DNA of 64,000 nucleotides. Source: JAKOQB01 sp036824465 (GTDB lineage Bacteria; Pseudomonadota; Gammaproteobacteria; Burkholderiales; Burkholderiaceae_F). Numbering within the stretch: position 1 is the first letter of the stretch; every line of letters begins with the position of its first letter. Of the stretch, positions 54,734 through 61,745 are shown piece after piece. The position numbers and the translations under genes are program-made. The notes below the pieces were generated by a model, which ran no database searches, was not told the DNA's origin, and was given only the letters and a program-made list of their open reading frames with translations. The DNA is taken from positions 1-64,000 of the forward strand of contig DAITAC010000004.1 in NCBI GenBank assembly GCA_036824465.1, read 5' to 3'.

Positions 54734-56316
54734 CGCAGCCGCCCGATGAAGTCGGGCATCGTGACGGCCAGCAGCGCCTCCGCCTTGAAGATCTGCGCAC
54801 CCCGCTTGTACTGGGCGAGGACCTTGACCAAGCCGCTCCCCTCCGCCGAATAGTTGCGCGTCGGATTGGGGCCGTAGTCGCCCATGGGCAGGTACGTACC
54901 ATTGGGCTGGATACCGCCGAGCCACATGAGGTCGTCATCGTCGGGGCGGGTCTTTTCTTCTGCAAGTCGGAAGGTCGCCGGGACTGGTCCAAGAGGAACA
55001 CCGGACGCTTTCTTGCCCTGGCCGTTTTTCGCGTACGCGATCGCCTCGAACTGAACACCCTCGGCCGGGTAGTGCCGCCCCCCCGATAGGCGCGCGCGCC
55101 CCATCTCCGGATTGACCGCGATGTAGTCGATCTGCGGTGCGAGCGTGACGGTGCCGGCAGCGATTCCCTTCACCGTCAGCTTCGCCGTGCTGAGTTTGGC
55201 GGAGTTGCTCATGACTTCGACCTGCAGCGCGCCGGGCGCGACGCGCTTGACGGATAACACCTTGACGGCCGCGCCGGCAAACACGATGTCAAGCGGCTTG
55301 GCGTCGGGCAGATTCAGGCCTTCGACCGTGAGGGTCGTCTTTTCTCCCTTGAGCAGAAACGCGGGCACCACGCGCGCGACCCTGGTTTCACTGCCACCCC
55401 GCAGCCACGTCGCGCTGGAGGTACGGAAGTTCGGCGCCGGAAGGTGCCACTCGCCCCGCAGTTCATTGTCCGAGACGATGAACGCGCCGTTGCTGGCGAA
55501 GCCGTTGTTCTTGGTGCGTGTACGCAGCGCGTAACCGCCGTAAAGCGTCGCTTCGCCGGCAAAAGCCTCGGAAGTTCCGTCGGCGTAGGTGACGTTGCCC
55601 GTGAGCTTGTACTCGGCGTTGCCGGCATCGGCGAAGCGGGCTTCACCTCGATACGTTCCGCGCCCGGGCTCGTACCCGAACACGCCCCAGTTCCCGTCAA
55701 GTTTCGCTGCCGGTGCCGCCCACGCTTTTCCATACGGGAGCTTCTTCCCCACATACGAAAGCACCGCATCGGCCTCCGCAATCCAGCGCATTTCGCGCAT
55801 CTGGAAGACAACGCTTGGCACGATGAAGAGATGGAAGTCCCGCAGCTTGGCCCAGCTCTCGGACGTCATCCGGTACGAGAAGACCTTGCCGGCGGTGTGA
55901 CAGCGCACGCACGTGACGTAGAACTTCTCCTCGTCCTTGTCGGCCGGGGCCTCCACCTGCTGCGAGTTGTGCCAAAGGCTCAGGTAGGCCACCTTGGCTT
56001 GTTCCTCCGGTGTGAGGATCTGCGTCGCGTTCAATTCCTTCAGCAGACGGTCCATCTCGCCCTGTTTGATCTCCATTCCGTAAAGCCGCCGCATCCGGTC
56101 GACGATCACCGTCCATTCCTCGGGGGTCGTGCGCACGTCCTCGACGCGCGCGATCCGGCCGTCCGCATTCGGGGCATGGCAGGTCGTGCATTTCTTCCAC
56201 ACCAACGAATCACGGTCGAAGGCTTGAACCGGCGCGTTGACAGCCCAAAGTGTTAAACCGACGACGATGCTCAGTGCCGTTCCGACGGCAGTGCTGACGA
56301 GATTTCGCTTAGTCAT
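54730..56316 (-). CDS. qhpA: Quinohemoprotein amine dehydrogenase alpha subunit, diheme cytochrome c (QhpA)
   Basis: About 528 residues from ATG 56316 (MTKRNLVSTAVG), with GGAGG upstream. A signal peptide (ALSIVVGLTLWAVNAPVQA) precedes two heme-c motifs, C43-TTC-H47 and C136-VRC-H140. The rest is the beta-sandwich domains of the alpha subunit (VEGLNLPDAKPLDIVFAGA, for example). In the periplasm it takes electrons from CTQ and passes them to a cytochrome or azurin. It overlaps a small upstream frame by ATGA. Confidence 0.95.
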   Translation of the reverse strand: MTKRNLVSTAVGTALSIVVGLTLWAVNAPVQAFDRDSLVWKKCTTCHAPNADGRIARVEDVRTTPEEWTVIVDRMRRLYGMEIKQGEMDRLLKELNATQILTPEEQAKVAYLSLWHNSQQVEAPADKDEEKFYVTCVRCHTAGKVFSYRMTSESWAKLRDFHLFIVPSVVFQMREMRWIAEADAVLSYVGKKLPYGKAWAAPAAKLDGNWGVFGYEPGRGTYRGEARFADAGNAEYKLTGNVTYADGTSEAFAGEATLYGGYALRTRTKNNGFASNGAFIVSDNELRGEWHLPAPNFRTSSATWLRGGSETRVARVVPAFLLKGEKTTLTVEGLNLPDAKPLDIVFAGAAVKVLSVKRVAPGALQVEVMSNSAKLSTAKLTVKGIAAGTVTLAPQIDYIAVNPEMGRARLSGGRHYPAEGVQFEAIAYAKNGQGKKASGVPLGPVPATFRLAEEKTRPDDDDLMWLGGIQPNGTYLPMGDYGPNPTRNYSAEGSGLVKVLAQYKRGAQIFKAEALLAVTMPDFIGRLR

Positions 56317-56489
56317 GGCAATGTCGAGCCTCCGGTGCATTGATCATGAAAAACGGGAGCGCAGATGACCGGGCGTCCTTTCATCTGGCTCTTCTTTGTG
56401 TCGATCCGACAAAGGGCCGCCGCCGGGCGCGCAGTAATCACGCCGCACGGACCCACCTGCACCGCCACGGGGATGTTCCCTTGCCGCAT
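56313..56489 (-). CDS. Small 58-residue frame overlapping qhpA
   Basis: This frame is too short for most gene finders but has a strong AAGGAGG seven bases from its ATG at 56489, and its TGA overlaps the qhpA start as ATGA. That is the coupling seen between other genes of this operon. The protein starts MRQGNIPVAVQVGPCGVI and contains four cysteines (C15, C27, C43, C51), glycine and proline, and no membrane segment or signal peptide. I do not recognise it. It may be a leader that couples translation to qhpA, or a small functional protein of the operon. A gene for a new peptide is possible but not shown. Confidence 0.55.
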   Translation of the reverse strand: MRQGNIPVAVQVGPCGVITARPAAALCRIDTKKSQMKGRPVICAPVFHDQCTGGSTLP

Positions 56490-56799
56490 CGATCCCTCCT
56501 TGAATTGCGCGCCCTCTTCCTCGGGGCACGTCCGAACAGATCATTCCCGCCGATTCTCAGGACCTCGCCAAAGAACCGTTATCCAGAATCGGCAATGCAC
56601 TGCCCGACTCTTAATGCAGATCAAGGAGTCGCGATGGCGGCGGCGATGCAGGGGATCTCAATGAGCTTGCGCACTTGATTGCAGCCTGAAGCGCGGGCCG
56701 CGCGTCCCGGGGGATCGACGAAATGCCGCGAGCGCAGAGCGGCTTCAAAAAAAACGGACGCCCTGATGGCGCCCGTGCGTTCAGGAAAGATCCTTCAGA
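56490..56799. other. Intergenic region upstream of the qhp operon
   Basis: About 310 bp between the coxM-like gene and the first frame of the qhp operon, both on the minus strand. It contains the coxM terminator at 56747-56776 and should hold the qhp promoter. I see no clear gene. Confidence 0.4.
56747..56776 (-). terminator. Intrinsic terminator after the coxM-like gene
   Basis: On the minus strand, ACGGGCGCC pairs with GGCGTCCGT over nine positions (one G-U) around a 5-base loop, and eight T residues follow. It lies 24-53 bp past the coxM-like stop and separates the molybdenum hydroxylase operon from the qhp operon. Confidence 0.85.
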
Positions 56800-57597
56800 T
56801 CAACCCAGCGCCTGAGCGACCGCCCGCTTTGCCAGCACCGGGATCAGGTGCGCGCGGTACTCGGCGCTGCCATGGATGTCGCTGTTCAGACCCGAGGCCG
56901 CGATACTGACGCCGTCACAGGCAGTGGGCGTGAAGCTCTTGTCCAATGCCTCTTCGAGTGCCTTGGCGCGAAACACGCAGGCACCGGCGCCCGTGACTGC
57001 GACTCGAACGCCGGCCCCGGTCCTGGCGACGAACACGCCGACGATCGCAAAGCGCGAGGCGGGCTGCTTGAACTTCAGGTACCCAGCCTTCTCTGGTACC
57101 GGAAAGCTCACCGCCGTGATCAGTTCGCCGGGATTCAGCGCCGTGTCGTACAGGCCCTTGAAGAATCCATCGGCCGCTATCTTGCGGGCGTTGGTCTGAA
57201 TCGTCGCCTCCAGACCCAACGCCGCCGCGGGATAACACGCAGCCGGATCATTGTTGGCAATAGAGCCGCCGATCGTGCCGCGGTTGCGCACCGCGCGATC
57301 GCCGATGCCCGATGCCAGCGTCGCGAGCGCCGGGATCAGTCGTTTGACATCCGCCGATGCGGCAACGGTCGCATGGGTGGTCATTGCGCCGATGGTGATC
57401 GTGTTGCCCTCCACGCGGATTCCCGAAAGATCCGCGATGCCGGACAGATCGATGAATCCGCCCGGCGACGACAGTCCGAGTTTCATCGACGGCAGCGTCG
57501 ACTGCCCGCCCGCGAGCACCTTGTCATCCGCGTGCGTGTGCATCAGCTTGACCGCCTCGGCCACCGAGGCGGGGCGGTGATAGTGCATTTCTTCCAT
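56800..57597 (-). CDS. coxM: FAD-binding medium subunit of a molybdenum hydroxylase (CoxM-like)
   Basis: About 265 residues from ATG 57597 (MEEMHYHRPASV). FAD-binding motifs of the family are AGGQSTLPSMKLG and TIGGSIANNDPAACYP. It takes electrons from the [2Fe-2S] subunit and passes them to a membrane carrier. It follows the large subunit gene by 10 bp and is last in the order S-L-M. Confidence 0.9.
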   Translation of the reverse strand: MEEMHYHRPASVAEAVKLMHTHADDKVLAGGQSTLPSMKLGLSSPGGFIDLSGIADLSGIRVEGNTITIGAMTTHATVAASADVKRLIPALATLASGIGDRAVRNRGTIGGSIANNDPAACYPAAALGLEATIQTNARKIAADGFFKGLYDTALNPGELITAVSFPVPEKAGYLKFKQPASRFAIVGVFVARTGAGVRVAVTGAGACVFRAKALEEALDKSFTPTACDGVSIAASGLNSDIHGSAEYRAHLIPVLAKRAVAQALG

Positions 57598-57607
57598 CTT
57601 GTGCTCC

Positions 57608-59971
57608 CTATATCTTCGCGGACTGCATCGTCTTCCACACGCTGTATGGACTGACCGGCATCGGTACATCGCGGATACCCAGATGCCACAGCGCATCGGT
57701 CACCGCATTCATCACCGCGGCAGGGGCGCCGATCGCGCCGGCTTCACCGCATCCTTTGACGCCGAGCGGATTGTGCGTGCACGGCGTGCCCTTGACCGTG
57801 TTGACGATGAAATGCGGCAAGTCATCGGCGCGCGGCATCGCATAGTCCATGTAGGAACCGGTGACGAGCTGGCCGTCCTCGTTGTAATGGCAGCCTTCGA
57901 GCAAAGCCTGGCCGATTCCTTGCGCCAGGCCACCGTGCACCTGACCTTCGACGATCATCGGGTTGACCACATTGCCGAAGTCGTCGGACGCGGCGAAGCG
58001 ATCGATCGTCACCTTTCCGGTGGCCGGATCGACCTCTACCTCGCACACATAGGAGCCGGCCGGGTAGGTGAAGTTGGTCGGGTCGTAGAACGCATTCTCG
58101 TTCAGCCCCGGCTCGAGCTTGTCGAGCGGGTAGTTATGCGGCACGTACGCGGTCAGAGCGATCTCGGCAAACGTCTTCCTGCGATCGGTGCCGGCCACGC
58201 GGAATTCGCCGTTGGCGAATTCGATGTCACCTTCGCTGGCTTCGAGCAGATGCGCGGCGATCTTCTTGCCTTTGGCAATGACCTTGTCGACCGCCTTGAC
58301 GATCGCGGTGCCGCCGACCGCGAGCGAGCGACTGCCATAGGTGCCCATGCCGAACAGCACCTTGCCCGTATCGCCGTGCTGGATATCGACATCGTCGAGG
58401 CCGATACCCAGCCGGTCCGCGACGACCTGCGCAAACGTGGTCTCATGTCCCTGCCCGTGCGAGTGCGAGCCGGTGAAAACCGTGACCTTGCCGGTCGGAT
58501 GCACGCGCACTTCACCCGCCTCGAAAAGGCCCGCGCGCGCACCGAGCGCCCCCGCGATGTTCGACGGCGCGAGGCCACACGCCTCGATATAGCAGGCGTA
58601 ACCGATGCCACGCAGCAGACCCTTGCCGGCCGACGCGGCCTTGCGTGCCGCATAGCCCTTGATGTCCGCAACCTGCTGCACGCGCTGCAGTGTCGCCTCG
58701 TAATCGCCCGTGTCATAAGTAAGACCGACCGGTGTCGCGTACGGAAAGGCACGGATGAAGTTCTTGCGCCGCAGTTCAGCCGGGTCCATCTTCAATTCAC
58801 GCGCCGCGGTTTCGACAATGCGCTCGACGACATAAGTAGCCTCGGGCCGTCCCGCGCCGCGATAGGCATCGACGGGCGCGGTGTTGGTGAACACCGCCTG
58901 CACCTCGCAGTAGATCGCGGGTGTCACGTACTGGCCCGCGAGCAGCGTCGCATACAGGATGGTCGGTATGCACGAAGCGAAGGTCGACAGATACGCGCCC
59001 ATGTTGGCGGTTGTATGCACGCGCAACGCGATGAACTTGCCATCCCTGTCGAGCGCAAGTTCGGCTTTGGTCACATGGTCGCGGCCGTGCGCATCGGACA
59101 GGAAGCTCTCTGAGCGCTCCGCAGCCCACTTGATCGGCCGGCCGACCTTTTTCGACGCCCACACCAGCGCGGTTTCCTCGGCGTACAGATAGATTTTCGA
59201 ACCGAAGCCACCGCCGACATCGGGCGCGATCACGCGCACCTTGTGTTCGGGCAGTCCGAGCACGAACGCGGTCATCAGCAGCCGCTCGACGTGCGGATTC
59301 TGGCTCGCGACGTACAGCGTGTACGAATCGTCGTGCCGTGTGTACATCGCGTTGGCGGCACGCGGCTCGATGGCGTTCGGAATCAGCCGGTTGTTGACGA
59401 ATTCCAGGCGCGTGACATGCGCGGCCCTGGCAAAGGCCGCGTCGGTGGCGGCCTTGTCGCCGCAGCCCCACGTGTAGCAGACGTTGTCGGGGGCGATGTC
59501 GTGCACCGCGATCTTGCTCTTCGCCGCGGTGGCGGTTTCGACTACTGGGTCGAGCACCTGGTAGTCGACATCGATCATGTTGGCGGCGGCCTTCGCCTGC
59601 GCGAGCGTTTCGGCCACCACGAGCGCAACCTGATCGCCCACATAGCGCGCCTTATCCGCGGCAATCACCGCGTGCTTCGGCTCCTTCATCGGCGTGCCGT
59701 CGATCGAATTGATCAGCCAGCCGCACGGCAGGCCTCCGATCGACGAGAAGTCCTTGCCGGTATAGATGCCAAGGACGCCCGGCGCTTTCGCCGCCGCCGC
59801 GGTGCTGATGGAACGGATCTTCGCGTGCGCATGCGGACTGCGCAGGAAGTAGCCGTAACTCTGGTTCGGCAACGTGACATCGTCGGTGTATTGCCCGGCG
59901 CCGGTGAGGAAGCGGTAATCCTCCTTGCGTTCGACGGCGCGGCCGATGAATCCTGCCTTGGGGTCATTCAT
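57608..59971 (-). CDS. coxL: Molybdopterin-binding large subunit, form-II CoxL-like
   Basis: A 787-residue xanthine-oxidase-family large subunit. Its active-site loop reads AYRGAGR, the form-II signature, not the AYxCSFR of true Cu/Mo carbon monoxide dehydrogenase. Cofactor-binding stretches are VGGGFGSKIYLYAEET and GSHSHGQGHETTFAQV, and the base glutamate is likely in LGVKGCGEAGAIGAP. It hydroxylates some carbon or nitrogen heterocycle or aldehyde using water; the substrate is unknown. CO oxidation is unlikely with this loop. CoxG, CoxE and MoxR genes elsewhere in the window may mature it. Confidence 0.9.
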   Translation of the reverse strand: MNDPKAGFIGRAVERKEDYRFLTGAGQYTDDVTLPNQSYGYFLRSPHAHAKIRSISTAAAAKAPGVLGIYTGKDFSSIGGLPCGWLINSIDGTPMKEPKHAVIAADKARYVGDQVALVVAETLAQAKAAANMIDVDYQVLDPVVETATAAKSKIAVHDIAPDNVCYTWGCGDKAATDAAFARAAHVTRLEFVNNRLIPNAIEPRAANAMYTRHDDSYTLYVASQNPHVERLLMTAFVLGLPEHKVRVIAPDVGGGFGSKIYLYAEETALVWASKKVGRPIKWAAERSESFLSDAHGRDHVTKAELALDRDGKFIALRVHTTANMGAYLSTFASCIPTILYATLLAGQYVTPAIYCEVQAVFTNTAPVDAYRGAGRPEATYVVERIVETAARELKMDPAELRRKNFIRAFPYATPVGLTYDTGDYEATLQRVQQVADIKGYAARKAASAGKGLLRGIGYACYIEACGLAPSNIAGALGARAGLFEAGEVRVHPTGKVTVFTGSHSHGQGHETTFAQVVADRLGIGLDDVDIQHGDTGKVLFGMGTYGSRSLAVGGTAIVKAVDKVIAKGKKIAAHLLEASEGDIEFANGEFRVAGTDRRKTFAEIALTAYVPHNYPLDKLEPGLNENAFYDPTNFTYPAGSYVCEVEVDPATGKVTIDRFAASDDFGNVVNPMIVEGQVHGGLAQGIGQALLEGCHYNEDGQLVTGSYMDYAMPRADDLPHFIVNTVKGTPCTHNPLGVKGCGEAGAIGAPAAVMNAVTDALWHLGIRDVPMPVSPYSVWKTMQSAKI

Positions 59972-60067
59972 TGTGTGTCTCCCTATGCCGTCGCCGTCAG
60001 CCGTCAGCCCTCACCCCGACTCCTCCCACCGAGGCGGGAGAGGGCAAGTTCGAGGGGCGCATTGCCT

Positions 60068-60541
60068 TCACTTGCCCATCGCCTGTGCGCCGAGTGCCAC
60101 GGCTTTCACGATGTTCTGGTATCCGGTGCAGCGGCAGAAGTTGCCTTCCAGCCCTTCGCGGATTTCCTTTTCATTCCCGTGCGGCCAGTGCGTGACCAGA
60201 TCGATCGCGCTCATCACCATCCCCGGTGTGCAGAAGCCGCACTGCAATCCATGGCAGGTCTTGAACGCAGCCTGCATCGGGTGCATCGAGCCATCGGCCG
60301 GTGTGATGCCTTCGATCGTCGTCACCTCGGCGCCCTGCATCTGCGCCGCCAGCACGTTGCAGCTCTTCACCGCGCGGCCATTGACGTGCACGGTGCAGGC
60401 GCCGCACTGCCCGGTGTCGCAGCCGACGTGCGTGCCCGTCAAGCGCAGGCTCTCGCGAATGAAGCTGACGAGCAGCGTGTCGGGCGCAACGTCGGCGGTG
60501 ATCGCCTTGCCGTTGACCCGCAGTGATAGCGGGACAGCCAT
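60068..60541 (-). CDS. coxS: [2Fe-2S] small subunit of a molybdenum hydroxylase (CoxS-like)
   Basis: A 157-residue protein with two [2Fe-2S] sites: the plant-type CDTGQCGACTVHVNG (with a later KSC) and the helical CGFCTPGMVM with CRCTGY. It starts MAVPLSLRVNGKAI. It is first in the coxS-L-M operon. Confidence 0.93.
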   Translation of the reverse strand: MAVPLSLRVNGKAITADVAPDTLLVSFIRESLRLTGTHVGCDTGQCGACTVHVNGRAVKSCNVLAAQMQGAEVTTIEGITPADGSMHPMQAAFKTCHGLQCGFCTPGMVMSAIDLVTHWPHGNEKEIREGLEGNFCRCTGYQNIVKAVALGAQAMGK

Positions 60542-60718
60542 GATGACTCCTTGGATTGAATTCGTTCTTCTTCGACTACGTTACGCGCCTGGCGATGGCA
60601 TTGCGCGGAGAGGGCAAGTTACTGCCTTGCAGTCCGACAACGCAAGCGCGCGAGTGTTCGCCACGTATTCAGGCGATGAGCGCCTGCGCAAACCCCGCCG
60701 GGCTGCGGGCAATCCGAC

Positions 60719-61744
60719 CTATGGCGATTGAATGCCCGCCGGTCCGAGCAGCAGATACCCGCGCTTCGTCGCGAGCACGGCTGCAGTGTTGCGCCGATCC
60801 TCTCGCATCTGAGCCTCGAAACTTGCACCGCCATTACGGCTGACGAGCGTGACGCCGTTCATCCCGGCAACAACGACCGTGCCGTCGGCAAGCTGCGCGC
60901 CTCCCGCGAGAGACTGGTCGGTTCCGGTGGAAATCAGCGTCCATTTCTGTCCCTCGTCGGTGCTGCGCAGTACCGTACCCCGCATGCCCCACAGCAGCAG
61001 CGCCCCGTCGGCCAGCGCAGCGCCGCCCCAGATCGACCCTTTATAGGGCAGCGTAATGGCCTTGAAACTCTGCCCCGCGTCCTCCGAACGAAACGCGATG
61101 CCGCTTTCGGCCGCAATCAGCGCCAGCTTGCCACGCGCAACAATCTGGTTCAGATGCCGCTCGCCGAGCTCGCCCGGCGCAATTTCGAACGATGTCCAAT
61201 TCGCACCGCCATCGCTGCTGCGCGCGGCGTATCCGTACGGCCCGACAACAAGGCCATTCTTCTCGTCGCGAAACCACACTGAAAACAGCGCATCCTTGCC
61301 GTCGATCCTGCCCGCCAGCAGCTGCCAGGTATCGCCGCCATCGAGCGTGCCGATCACGACGCCGCCATGCCCGACTGCCCAGCCGGTGCGCTCGTTGATG
61401 AACACGACCGCCGTCAGCGTGGTTCGCGTGGGAACGGATTTCGCCTGCCGCCAACGCGCGCCATCATCGTCCGACAGCAATACATGGCCATATTCGCCGA
61501 CGGCGATCAGGCGGTTGCCGGCGCTCGCGCCCGCCAGGAGAAGGTTGGTCGTTGCCAGATCCGACTTGCGCGCAGCGCCGCCGCCGGCCGAGGACGCCGC
61601 CCCGGCCAACGCCGGCGCTGCGTCCGCCGCGTGTGCGAGACGCCAGCCACAGATGCCAGCAACTGCAAATGCGCTGCCGAGCGCCCGTATTGCGCCGCGC
61701 CGGGTATCCAACCTGCGAGAGATCGTCGATCGCAACATCGCCAA
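60719..61744 (-). CDS. Ycf48-like exported propeller protein
   Basis: A 341-residue protein with a leader (RRGAIRALGSAFAVAGICGWRLAHA, Tat-like with RR) and repeated sialidase-like blades such as DDGARWRQ, LDGGDTWQLLAG, SSDGGANWTSFE and SEDAGQSFKAITLPYKG. It resembles the Ycf48/BNR family. It starts one base after the stop of the RND gene. Ycf48-like genes commonly sit beside RND/MMPL transporters in Proteobacteria, perhaps as periplasmic partners; the function there is not known. Confidence 0.8.
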   Translation of the reverse strand: MAMLRSTISRRLDTRRGAIRALGSAFAVAGICGWRLAHAADAAPALAGAASSAGGGAARKSDLATTNLLLAGASAGNRLIAVGEYGHVLLSDDDGARWRQAKSVPTRTTLTAVVFINERTGWAVGHGGVVIGTLDGGDTWQLLAGRIDGKDALFSVWFRDEKNGLVVGPYGYAARSSDGGANWTSFEIAPGELGERHLNQIVARGKLALIAAESGIAFRSEDAGQSFKAITLPYKGSIWGGAALADGALLLWGMRGTVLRSTDEGQKWTLISTGTDQSLAGGAQLADGTVVVAGMNGVTLVSRNGGASFEAQMREDRRNTAAVLATKRGYLLLGPAGIQSP

Positions 61745-61745
61745 G

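Noticed and set aside
56490..56746. Sigma-54-like GG-N10-GC element upstream of the qhp operon (around GGGCAGTGCATTGC on the minus strand)
   Set aside because: Only the GG and GC core fits; the TGGCAC half is poor, so it is no better than chance.
57608..60541. Aerobic carbon monoxide dehydrogenase
   Set aside because: The active-site loop is AYRGAGR (form II), not AYxCSFR.
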